Positions 6,411 to 13,736 of a stretch of 20,999 nucleotides of DNA are shown here, one piece after another. Both the position numbers and the translations under genes were made by a program. The stretch spans positions 1 through 20,999 of the forward strand of contig CAYULU010000029.1 of the NCBI GenBank assembly GCA_964445745.1, in the 5' to 3' direction. Within the stretch, counting starts at the first letter, position 1, and each line of letters opens with the position of its first letter. This DNA comes from UBA1443 sp964445745 (GTDB taxonomy: Bacteria; Omnitrophota; Omnitrophia; Omnitrophales; Aquincolibacteriaceae). The notes beneath the pieces are model-generated. The model was not told where the DNA came from and searched no databases. It saw only the letters and a list, made by a program, of their open reading frames with translations.

Positions 6411-8033
6411 ATGATCTCAACGAACGGAATTACATTACAATACGGGAAGCGCATTCTTTTTGAGGATGTGAACATCATGTTCACGCCCGGCAACTGCTAC
6501 GGGTTGATCGGAGCCAACGGTTCCGGGAAGTCCACGTTTCTTAAAATCCTTGCGGGATTGATCGAGCCGAATGCCGGGGTCGTGACGGCCGGAAAAAATG
6601 AGCGGATTTCTTTTCTCAGACAGGACCAATTTGCTTTTGACGAATTTACGGCGCTGTCGACCGTGATCATGGGCCATGAACGGCTTTATAATATCATCAA
6701 GGAAAAAGACGCACTTTATGCGAAATCCGATTTTTCGGACAAGGATGGTCTCCGGACCGCGGAACTGGAGCATGAATTTTCGGAAATGAACGGGTGGGAC
6801 GCCGAACCTGAGGCGGCTAAACTTCTGAGCGATCTCGGAATCCCGGATGCCCGGCATCAAGTCCCTATGAAACAACTGGAAGCGAGCGAAAAGGTCCGCG
6901 TACTTCTTGCCCAGGCGCTTTTCGGGAATCCCGATGTCCTTTTGCTCGACGAACCCACGAACCATCTGGATGTCGAGACCTGCCTGTGGCTTGAGGATTT
7001 TCTCTATGAATTTAAGAATACCGCAATTGTGGTTTCGCATGACCGCCATTTCCTTGATCGCGTCTGTACCCACATCGCGGACATTGATTACGGCAAGATC
7101 CAGCTTTACACAGGTAATTTTTCATTTTGGGCGGAATCCAGCCAGCTTGCGCTCCGGCAGAGAAACGAAACCAATAAAGATATCGTGGCCCGTCGCAAAG
7201 AACTCCAGGAGTTTATCGCGCGATTCAGTGCGAATGCCTCGAAATCACGTCAGGCGACATCCCGGAAAAAGCTTCTTGAAAAACTGACGCTGGAGGACAT
7301 TAAACCATCCTCACGAAAATACCCTTATGTTGCGTTTAAGGCGGAACGCGATGCCGGGAACGATCTCCTTGAAATCGAAGGGCTTGAAAAGTCGATCGAA
7401 GGAGAGAGGATGTTCACAGGGCTTGACCTTCAAGTGAGCAAGGGGGACAAAATCGCATTCCTCGGGCCGCTCGACCGGGTCAAGACCACGCTGTTTCAAG
7501 TGCTTGTGGGCGAGATGAAGGCGGATCAGGGATCTTTTAAATGGGGGGCCTCCACCACGCGAGCTTATTATCCGAAGGAGAACGGAAAATACTTTGAAAC
7601 AGACCTGAACCTGGTCGACTGGTTGCGGCAGTTTTCGAAAGAAACGGATGAAAATTTTATCCGTGGGTTTTTAGGAAGGATGCTTTTCTCCGGAGAAGAA
7701 TCCCTGAAAAAGGCGTCGGTGCTCTCAGGCGGGGAACGGGTACGGTGCATGCTTTCTCGCATGATGCTTGTCGGCGCGAATGTCCTGATCCTGGACGAAC
7801 CCACCAACCATCTTGATCTGGAGTCCATCACGTCGCTTAATAAAGGCCTTGAGAACTTTAACGGGACGGTGCTTTTTTCCTCTCACGACCATCAATTTGT
7901 TCAGACGGTCGCGAACCGGATCGTCGAGTTGACGCCTCGGGGGATCATCGATCGCCGGGACATGACACTCGACGATTATCTTGCCGATTCCGGGCTCAAG
8001 GCCCAGCGTGCCGCTCTTTACGCCCCCGCGTGA
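6411..8033 (+). CDS. ABC-F family ATPase, YbiT subfamily
   Basis: 540 residues from the ATG at 6411, chosen because AAGGA lies just upstream and M-I-S-T-N-G-I-T-L-Q aligns with the normal N-terminus; a longer reading adds 23 unconvincing residues. Two fused nucleotide-binding domains and no membrane segment: ABC-F proteins bind the ribosomal E site and modulate translation. NBD1 has G-A-N-G-S-G-K-S-T, then L-R-Q-D-Q-F-A-F-D-E-F-T typical of YbiT, a degenerate signature (L-E-A-S-E-K instead of L-S-G-G-E) and L-L-L-D-E-P-T-N-H-L-D. NBD2 has an intact L-S-G-G-E, L-I-L-D-E-P-T-N-H-L-D and S-S-H-D-H, but its Walker A reads G-P-L-D-R-V-K-T-T (352-360), without the Asn and the Gly before Lys. A charged linker (about 255-310) joins the domains. 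A small DUF2132 gene and a second ABC-F gene follow. Confidence 0.9.
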   Translation: MISTNGITLQYGKRILFEDVNIMFTPGNCYGLIGANGSGKSTFLKILAGLIEPNAGVVTAGKNERISFLRQDQFAFDEFTALSTVIMGHERLYNIIKEKDALYAKSDFSDKDGLRTAELEHEFSEMNGWDAEPEAAKLLSDLGIPDARHQVPMKQLEASEKVRVLLAQALFGNPDVLLLDEPTNHLDVETCLWLEDFLYEFKNTAIVVSHDRHFLDRVCTHIADIDYGKIQLYTGNFSFWAESSQLALRQRNETNKDIVARRKELQEFIARFSANASKSRQATSRKKLLEKLTLEDIKPSSRKYPYVAFKAERDAGNDLLEIEGLEKSIEGERMFTGLDLQVSKGDKIAFLGPLDRVKTTLFQVLVGEMKADQGSFKWGASTTRAYYPKENGKYFETDLNLVDWLRQFSKETDENFIRGFLGRMLFSGEESLKKASVLSGGERVRCMLSRMMLVGANVLILDEPTNHLDLESITSLNKGLENFNGTVLFSSHDHQFVQTVANRIVELTPRGIIDRRDMTLDDYLADSGLKAQRAALYAPA

Positions 8034-8123
8034 TTTTTTGTTTGCCCCAAGGTTGAAAAAATGATTGCAGAAAATGGCGTTCTCCGAAGCTTGATTGTGA
8101 TTTGAAAAAGAAGGGGGAAATCT

Positions 8124-8369
8124 TTGCCTCATCAGAATTTGAAAGATCCGTTGCATGGTGTAACTCTGGAATCGATTCTGAACCAGTTGGTTAGAGATTT
8201 TGGTTGGGAGGGGTTGGCGGAACGTATCCGTATCCGGTGCTTTCATTTTGATCCGAGCATCAAATCCAGTCTTGTTTTTCTCAGGAGGACGCCCTGGGCC
8301 AGAAAAAAGATCGAAAAACTCTACGTCAGCGCTTTTAAGAAAAGGCCTGGTTCGAATCTCAAAAAATAA
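8124..8369 (+). CDS. VF530 / DUF2132 family small protein
   Basis: 81 residues from a TTG start with AGGGGGA about 5 bases upstream. The pattern D-P-L-H-G-V-T-L-E-x-I-L, L-V-x-x-F-G-W-E-x-L, I-R-C-F, P-S-I-K-S-S-L-x-F-L-R-x-T-P-W-A-R is nearly the full signature of the DUF2132 (VF530) family, small cytosolic double-helix-repeat proteins; the family is proposed to bind DNA but the role is not established. The C-terminus is basic. It sits 90 bases after the YbiT-like gene and 53 before the Uup-like gene, and is probably co-transcribed with them, but the link may be accidental. Confidence 0.88.
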   Translation: MPHQNLKDPLHGVTLESILNQLVRDFGWEGLAERIRIRCFHFDPSIKSSLVFLRRTPWARKKIEKLYVSAFKKRPGSNLKK

Positions 8370-8422
8370 AGCGCATTAACGCGGAATGAAAACCGCGGGG
8401 AAGTCCAAAGAAAGAATCAAAT

Positions 8423-10327
8423 ATGGCATTGATCAGCTTGCAGGATATTACATTGGCTTACGGGGGGCCGCCTCTTTTCGATGGCATGAGTCTTCAACTG
8501 GAGCCGGGAGAGCGAGTGGCTCTTCTGGGGAGAAACGGGGTTGGGAAAACAACACTGATGAGGATCATGGCCGGGCATTTGCAACCTGATTCCGGGGAAG
8601 TAATCTATCAAAAAGGTGTTCGGGTTACGCATTTGCCACAAGAAGTGCCTTCGGGAATCTCAGGAGACGTTTTTGATTTTGTGCTTTCGGGATTGGGCGA
8701 GCGCGTTAAATTGTTGAGTGATTATCACCACGTGAACCATCGTCTTCAGAATGAATATTCGCCAGCGCTCATGAAGCAACTGGGCGACCTCCAGGCTGAA
8801 ATGGATCGGGTCCAGGGCTGGGAAACGAACCGCGAAGTTGAAGAGGCGATCGCTCACGTCAAGCTGGATCCGGAAAGCCGATTCGAAGATTTATCGGGCG
8901 GGCAAAAAAAACGAGCCCTGTTGGCTCGGGCGCTTATCCTTAAACCCGAAGTTCTCCTTTTAGATGAACCCACCAACCATTTAGATATTGAATCCATTGA
9001 TTGGCTTGAAGATTTTCTGAAGAAATATCCGGGAACCCTTTTTTTTGTTACACACGACCGAACTTTCATGACTCATCTGGCGACACGAATCGTGGAGCTC
9101 GACCGGGGAAGGCTTTTCAGCTGGGAGTGTGATTATCCGACTTTTTTAGAGCGTAAGCAGATGGCGCTTGACGCAGAAGATGCTGAGCGGGCCCGATTTG
9201 AGAAGAAGCTGGCGAAAGAAGAAGACTGGATCCGGCAAGGTATTAAGGCGAGGCGGACTCGCAATCAAGGGCGCGTGGTGGCGTTGGAGAAGTTGAGGGC
9301 GAAGAAGCGGGCCGAGCGGCGAGCGATCGGAAGTGTGCGGATGAAAGTCCAGGTTATGGAGCCTTCGGGGCATCTGATTGTCAAGGTGCATCGCGTGAGT
9401 CAAAGCTATGGCGACCGGTGTTTAATCCGGGATTTCTCCGTCAAGATTATGCGGGGAGACAAGATCGGTTTGATCGGGCCTAACGGATGCGGTAAAACCA
9501 CTTTGTTGCGCATTCTCCTGAGGCAGATGGAGCCTGATAAAGGATCCGTGCATATGGGAACGGGTCTTGAAGTGGCTTACTATGACCAATTGCGCGAACA
9601 GCTTGATCTCGAACGAACGGTGGCTCAAAACGTTTGTGAGTCCGGAGAAACGGTGACGGTGGGTGGAAAAACAAAGCACATTATCGGATATCTGCAGGAT
9701 TTTCTTTTTTCTCCGGACAGGGCGAGGACTCCCGTGAAGGTCCTTTCAGGAGGAGAGAGAAACCGTCTTTTTCTCGCGCGGCTTTTTGCCAAGCCTTCCA
9801 ATGTTCTTGTGATGGATGAACCGACTAATGATCTGGATGTAGAAACTCTTGAGCTTCTCGAAGAATTGCTCGTCGCCTATAAGGGAACGGTGCTTTTGGT
9901 CAGTCACGACCGCTCGTTTCTGAATAATGTGGTCACGTCGACGCTGGCCATGGAAGGCGGGGGCATGGTTCGCGAATATCCGGGGGGATACGATGACTGG
10001 TTGAGCCATCGGGTCGTTCGCCGGGAAACCGGAGAAGTGAACGCCCCGTCGCTCAAGGGACATTCGGAGGCTAAAAAAAGCCGGAACTCGGGGAAAGGTC
10101 CTCTAGCGGAAAATCGCGAAGTGAAAGATCTGTTAAAGAAAATCGAAAAGACGGAAACTTTACAGAAAGCGCTTTATGGTCTTATGGCCGAACCGGGTTT
10201 TTATCAAACGGATCCTAAGGAAATCATCCGGGTCAAGACACAGGCAGACGCCTATGCTGTTGAGCTGACCCGAATGTATAGCCTGTGGGAGCAATTGGAG
10301 AAACAAGAGGAAAAAGGGAACGGATAA
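8423..10327 (+). CDS. uup: ABC-F family ATPase, Uup subfamily
   Basis: 634 residues, almost exactly the length of E. coli Uup. NBD1: G-R-N-G-V-G-K-T-T (36-44), L-S-G-G-Q-K-K-R and L-L-L-D-E-P-T-N-H-L-D. NBD2: G-P-N-G-C-G-K-T-T, L-S-G-G-E-R-N-R and V-M-D-E-P-T-N-D-L-D-V-E-T-L-E-L-L-E, the last being highly diagnostic for Uup. An Arg/Lys-rich linker lies between the domains, and a C-terminal charged helical region (about 565-634, ending L-W-E-Q-L-E-K-Q-E-E) matches the Uup coiled-coil domain, which binds DNA or ribosomal RNA in E. coli. Uup is linked to ribosome function and, in E. coli, to suppressing precise transposon excision. Start ATG 8423 has only a weak AAAGAAAG upstream. It converges on the glycosyltransferase 24 bases away, with no clear terminator between. 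Confidence 0.92.
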   Translation: MALISLQDITLAYGGPPLFDGMSLQLEPGERVALLGRNGVGKTTLMRIMAGHLQPDSGEVIYQKGVRVTHLPQEVPSGISGDVFDFVLSGLGERVKLLSDYHHVNHRLQNEYSPALMKQLGDLQAEMDRVQGWETNREVEEAIAHVKLDPESRFEDLSGGQKKRALLARALILKPEVLLLDEPTNHLDIESIDWLEDFLKKYPGTLFFVTHDRTFMTHLATRIVELDRGRLFSWECDYPTFLERKQMALDAEDAERARFEKKLAKEEDWIRQGIKARRTRNQGRVVALEKLRAKKRAERRAIGSVRMKVQVMEPSGHLIVKVHRVSQSYGDRCLIRDFSVKIMRGDKIGLIGPNGCGKTTLLRILLRQMEPDKGSVHMGTGLEVAYYDQLREQLDLERTVAQNVCESGETVTVGGKTKHIIGYLQDFLFSPDRARTPVKVLSGGERNRLFLARLFAKPSNVLVMDEPTNDLDVETLELLEELLVAYKGTVLLVSHDRSFLNNVVTSTLAMEGGGMVREYPGGYDDWLSHRVVRRETGEVNAPSLKGHSEAKKSRNSGKGPLAENREVKDLLKKIEKTETLQKALYGLMAEPGFYQTDPKEIIRVKTQADAYAVELTRMYSLWEQLEKQEEKGNG

Positions 10328-10351
10328 CGGAAATCCGAAAGAAAAATGATT

Positions 10352-11242
10352 TTAAAAATTCTTCTTTGTCGTTTCCCGTCCTACGATGTTTGCGATTTCT
10401 TCCGCTTCTTTTTCCTTGCCTCGCTTTAGTGCCCCCTGGATGAAAATTCGGGCTTTTTCCTCCAAGGTTTTTTTTACAGCTTCGGTTTGTTCTGGTGTCA
10501 GGATGCCTTCCTTCAGTATTTTTGCCAGCGAACGGATTCGAAATTGGTCCATGGCCGGGAATTCGTGGGAGCGCTGGTTCACGTGGCCGCCATATTTTTT
10601 GATATAAGGTTGATCGATCAAACCGATCGGATATCGTGAGGCGATCCTGAGCCAGAGGTCGTAGTCCTCGCAGGCGGGAAGGGCTTCATCGAAAAACCCA
10701 ACCTCGTCGAAAAGCGTCCGGTGCATCATGACGGCGGAGGGACTGACGATACAAAGGGGCAGGCATTGTTCGAAGATCTGGCCTCCGTATTTTTTGTGTT
10801 TTTTCATGGGGTTAACCCGCTGACCGTTCCGGATCCAGATTTCTTCGGTTTGACAGATCCGGAGATTTGGGTTCTGTTCAAAAAAATCTAGTTGAGCCCG
10901 GAGTTTTCCGGGGAGCCATTCATCATCTGAGTCGAGGAATGCGATCCATTCTCCCCGTGATTCTTTGATCCCAAGGTTTCGTGCGGTCGACGGGCCCTGG
11001 TTTGTCTGAAAAAGATATCGAATTTGTACGGCGGAAGGAGGACGGTGTGCGGAGTTTTTGTCCGGAGCCTTTTCATCATGCGCCATACGCTGTACGCCTT
11101 GCTCATTGGTTCCGTCGGTGGACCCATCATCTACAACAATCAGCTCAAATTTCGCACCTTTTTGTGTGAGCACAGACCGGATCGCGCGCGATAACATTGC
11201 AGAACGGTTGTAGGTTGGAATAATGACGCTGACCTGGATCAT
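10352..11242 (-). CDS. Family 2 glycosyltransferase
   Basis: 296 residues. GT-A fold transferase using a nucleotide-sugar donor; likely makes a polysaccharide or glycolipid at the inner face of the membrane, though no membrane segment is present. Seen: V-S-V-I-I-P-T-Y-N-R (4-13), V-V-D-D-G-S-T-D-G-T (36-45), N-Q-G-P-S-T-A-R-N-L-G (81-91), and the metal-binding D-S-D-D (104-107) after W-I-A-F-L. Further on, F-D-E-x-L-P-A-C-E-D-Y-D-L-W-L-R is the typical acceptor-side E-D motif. Residues 47-73, between the D-G-S-T-D-G-T strand and the next beta strand, form a polar insertion not usual in GT2 proteins. A TATAAT box stands 8 bases before the ATG with no Shine-Dalgarno between. It is alone on its strand, divergent from glgA. 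Sugar and acceptor cannot be inferred. Confidence 0.88.
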   Translation of the reverse strand: MIQVSVIIPTYNRSAMLSRAIRSVLTQKGAKFELIVVDDGSTDGTNEQGVQRMAHDEKAPDKNSAHRPPSAVQIRYLFQTNQGPSTARNLGIKESRGEWIAFLDSDDEWLPGKLRAQLDFFEQNPNLRICQTEEIWIRNGQRVNPMKKHKKYGGQIFEQCLPLCIVSPSAVMMHRTLFDEVGFFDEALPACEDYDLWLRIASRYPIGLIDQPYIKKYGGHVNQRSHEFPAMDQFRIRSLAKILKEGILTPEQTEAVKKTLEEKARIFIQGALKRGKEKEAEEIANIVGRETTKKNF

Positions 11243-11250
11243 AGTGCGGG

Positions 11251-11256
11251 ATTATA
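11251..11256 (-). promoter_or_regulatory. Perfect TATAAT -10 box directly before the glycosyltransferase start
   Basis: On the minus strand TATAAT (11256-11251) is followed by 8 bases and then the ATG at 11242. Transcription starting about 7 bases after the box would begin at or within a few bases of the ATG, giving a leaderless or near-leaderless mRNA. The -35 position has only a poor match (TTTCAC at 17 bases). Confidence 0.45.
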
Positions 11257-11303
11257 GCAAAAGGGGCTCAAGGGTGAAACGATGAAGGGAAAACCTTTTT
11301 ACG

Positions 11304-11322
11304 TTCTCCGTTCCCCGGAGAA
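11304..11322 (+). promoter_or_regulatory. Small hairpin covering the only Shine-Dalgarno of glgA
   Basis: TTCTCCG (11304-11310), a 5-base loop and CGGAGAA (11316-11322) form a perfect 7-bp stem. The right arm contains GGAG, the only Shine-Dalgarno-like sequence before glgA, 14 bases from its first ATG. If formed in the mRNA it would hide that site. It is too short and lacks the T-tract to be a terminator. Confidence 0.4.
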
Positions 11323-11334
11323 TTTCTTTGTGTT

Positions 11335-12888
11335 ATGATGTCGAAACTTATGGCGAACCAGAAAAAAACATCGAAAGAGAATCCCAAAAATTCTTTTGCG
11401 AAAACAAATCCTTCCCAGAGACTTAAAATTCTCTTCATTGCGTCCGAGGCAGTCCCCTTTGTCAAGACAGGCGGGTTGGGAGATGTCTGTGGGGCGCTCC
11501 CGAAGGCACTAAAAAAACTCGGGCACGATGTCCGGCTGGTGCTCCCCCGATACTGGGCCATTGATCGTTACGCCTGGAAGCTCGCAACGATGCTTGCCCC
11601 GATGGGGGTAGAAATGGGGGACCGGACTATTTGGTGTGAAGCACTCCAGGGGAAGGCCGACGGATTTACCGTTTATTTTATTGAACACGAGCAGTATTTT
11701 GGCCGAGCTGGATTATATGATGATGGTAATTGGGAGCATCCGGACAACATTGAGCGGTTTGGTTTTTTTTCAAAAGCGGCGCTTCAGCTTGCCAGAGACA
11801 TCAAATTTCGTCCTGATATTGTTCACGCGCATGACTGGCAGGCCGCTCTTGCTCCCGCGTACCTGAAGACGGCGTACAAAAATGACCCCTTTTTCAAAAA
11901 GACGGCAAGTGTTTTTTCTATCCATAACATTGCTTACCAAGGAGCGTTTAAGTCAGATCGATACGGGTTTCTCGGGCTCGGGGCCGAAAATTTCCGGCAA
12001 GAAGTTTTTGAAAATTATCAGGGTATTAACCTGATGAAAGGGGCGATTTTTTTTGCGGACGGAATTTCGACGGTCAGTCCGACCTATGCCCGCGAAATCC
12101 TTTCCGAGCCCGGAGGAAACGGTCTTTCCGAGTATTTAAATCGACGGCGAGAGGACATCTCAGGAGTTTTGAATGGTGCCGACTATGATCACTGGGATCC
12201 TGCCACCGACAAACTTCTTCCGGAACGCTACACGGCTGATAATCTGCACGGGAAGACAGTCTGTAAGCATGTCCTCCAGAAAGAGTTTCACCTTGATCTT
12301 GAGGCGAAGACTCCCGTGATTGGCATTATTTCCCGGTTTACCCGTCAGAAAGGTTTCCAGAATCTGATGCCTGTGGTGGCCAAAATTTTTCAACAAACTC
12401 AGGCCCAAATGGTGATCCTCGGAGCGGGTGAAAAATGGCAGGAGGATTTTTTTGGGGGCCTGCCAGCTGCCTATCGCGGGCGGGTGGGAGCCTGGATCGG
12501 TTACAGCAATAAGAAAGCTCACCTGATTGAGGCTGGTGCCGATTTTTTACTGGTGCCGTCTCTTTACGAGCCATGCGGTCTTAACCAAATGTACAGCCTC
12601 CGCTATGGAACGCTCCCGATTGTTCGTGCGACCGGAGGGTTAAAAGACACGGTGGCTCAGTATGAGGAATCCACGGGAGCGGGCACAGGGTTTCTTTTTT
12701 ACGACGCGACTCCCGAGGCGATTTTGGGAACGGTGAAGTGGGCGGTCAGAACCTATTTGGATCGGCCGAAACATATTGAGATGCTGCGGAGGCAGGCGAT
12801 GCAACAGTCCTTTCCCTGGTCGGATTCCGCGAAACATTATGAGACCATCTACCAATGCGCCCGGAAACGCCGGCTCATGTGGCTATAA
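11335..12888 (+). CDS. glgA: Glycogen/starch synthase (GT5)
   Basis: 517 residues. It extends alpha-1,4-glucan chains from ADP-glucose (or UDP-glucose) in glycogen storage, in the cytosol. Seen: F-V-K-T-G-G-L-G-D-V (42-51), the GT5 donor-binding loop with its Lys; H-A-H-D-W-Q-A-A-L; S-I-H-N-I-A-Y-Q-G; G-I-S-T-V-S-P-T-Y-A-R-E-I; G-V-L-N-G-A-D-Y-D-H-W-D-P; I-S-R-F-T-R-Q-K-G; and P-S-L-Y-E-P-C-G-L-N-Q-M-Y with the catalytic Glu and the downstream G-G-L-K-D-T-V. The first 28 residues are a Lys/Asn/Ser-rich extension absent from E. coli GlgA; three in-frame ATGs (11335, 11338, 11350) leave the exact start open. No other glg gene is in the window. Confidence 0.95.
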   Translation: MMSKLMANQKKTSKENPKNSFAKTNPSQRLKILFIASEAVPFVKTGGLGDVCGALPKALKKLGHDVRLVLPRYWAIDRYAWKLATMLAPMGVEMGDRTIWCEALQGKADGFTVYFIEHEQYFGRAGLYDDGNWEHPDNIERFGFFSKAALQLARDIKFRPDIVHAHDWQAALAPAYLKTAYKNDPFFKKTASVFSIHNIAYQGAFKSDRYGFLGLGAENFRQEVFENYQGINLMKGAIFFADGISTVSPTYAREILSEPGGNGLSEYLNRRREDISGVLNGADYDHWDPATDKLLPERYTADNLHGKTVCKHVLQKEFHLDLEAKTPVIGIISRFTRQKGFQNLMPVVAKIFQQTQAQMVILGAGEKWQEDFFGGLPAAYRGRVGAWIGYSNKKAHLIEAGADFLLVPSLYEPCGLNQMYSLRYGTLPIVRATGGLKDTVAQYEESTGAGTGFLFYDATPEAILGTVKWAVRTYLDRPKHIEMLRRQAMQQSFPWSDSAKHYETIYQCARKRRLMWL

Positions 12889-12941
12889 GCACATCCTAGA
12901 AGATTTAAACACATCCTTGAGTTTCAATGATTTTTCCCGTG

Positions 12942-12960
12942 ACCCGCGGGGGTGCTTTTT
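12942..12960 (+). terminator. Possible weak Rho-independent terminator after glgA
   Basis: ACCC, a GCGG loop and GGGT make a short GC-rich stem (12942-12953), followed after two bases by five Ts. It stands about 55 bases after the glgA stop. The stem is only 4 bp, so this is tentative. The rest of the 224-base gap to fchA holds only the fchA promoter element. Confidence 0.3.
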
Positions 12961-13080
12961 GCGATGTCATAGTTTTTTGAAATAAACCAGGCCATTTCAA
13001 AATTGCTCGCACTTCAGAGGGTATGAAGATCCGCCCATGAATGTTGAAATCATGTTATCCTCTTCCCATTGTCCCTGTAG

Positions 13081-13106
13081 TATAATCATTCTTAATTTTC
13101 AGGAGG
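13081..13106 (+). promoter_or_regulatory. -10 box and strong ribosome-binding site of fchA
   Basis: A perfect TATAAT (13081-13086) lies 26 bases before the fchA ATG; I find no good -35 hexamer at 16 to 18 bases. AGGAGG (13101-13106) is 6 bases from the ATG at 13113. This suggests a new transcription unit beginning with fchA. Confidence 0.5.
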
Positions 13107-13112
13107 TTTCTC

Positions 13113-13736
13113 ATGTCTCAGTCCGTTAAAGCTTACGACAAACTCAGCCTTTCAGAATATCTTGCCGGGCTTTCTTCGGATTCGCCGGTGCCTGGCGGCG
13201 GTAGTGTCTCCGCCTATGTGGCGTCACTCGGGATGGGGCTCACGCAGATGGTAGCGCGGATTGCACTGAAGCGAAAACCGAAAGCCGAGGCGACGCCGGA
13301 ACAAAAATTTCAGTACGAGGCCAACCGGAAGAGGATGGAAGAAATTATTTCCTCTCTTGAAAAAACCAAGGCCCAGGCGCTTCAGGTGGTTTCGCTTGAT
13401 CCCCAGGTGTATGACGAGGTGATGGCTTGCTACCGGGAGCATGCTCACCCGGAAAAGCTTGAAGATGCTCTCGAAAATGCATTTCGCCTTCAGGCGGATC
13501 TTGCGCTGATTATCGAGATGGCGCGGGAATGGAATACTCACATGAAGGGACTTGTCCAGGGAGCTGTTGCGAACGATCTTGTGGTAAGCGAGGGGTTGCT
13601 TGCGGCGGCCTTTGAAGGTGCTTACCACACCGCACACATCAATGTGGTTTATATGAAAAACCAGGAACGTAAAGCGCGGGCTGAGCAAGCACTTGGAGAG
13701 TTGAACAGGCGCTATCGACAAGGAAAGGAATCTTGA
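13113..13736 (+). CDS. fchA: Methenyl-THF cyclohydrolase / formimino-THF cyclodeaminase family protein
   Basis: 207 residues, the usual size of stand-alone FchA proteins. The diagnostic segment S-P-V-P-G-G-G-S-V-S-A-Y (24-35) is present, followed by the all-helical fold of the cyclodeaminase domain, with P-Q-V-Y-D-E-V-M and the later V-S-E-G-L-L-A-A-A-F-E-G-A. Family members either release ammonia from 5-formimino-THF or, as in acetogenic and purinolytic clostridia, hydrolyse 5,10-methenyl-THF to 10-formyl-THF. Its stop overlaps the next gene's start, and that gene is a FolD-like protein lacking cyclohydrolase residues, so I favour the methenyl-THF cyclohydrolase role. No histidine degradation gene is nearby, which argues against cyclodeaminase in that pathway. 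Start set by AGGAGG at 6 bases. Confidence 0.88.
   Translation: MSQSVKAYDKLSLSEYLAGLSSDSPVPGGGSVSAYVASLGMGLTQMVARIALKRKPKAEATPEQKFQYEANRKRMEEIISSLEKTKAQALQVVSLDPQVYDEVMACYREHAHPEKLEDALENAFRLQADLALIIEMAREWNTHMKGLVQGAVANDLVVSEGLLAAAFEGAYHTAHINVVYMKNQERKARAEQALGELNRRYRQGKES

Noticed and set aside
6435..7073. Minus-strand open frame of about 212 codons inside the YbiT-like gene
   Set aside because: Shadow of the plus-strand ABC-F coding sequence, whose Walker motifs fix the true frame.
10328..10351. Bidirectional terminator between the convergent Uup and glycosyltransferase genes
   Set aside because: Only a 4-bp CGGA/TCCG stem is visible in 24 bases; not enough to call.
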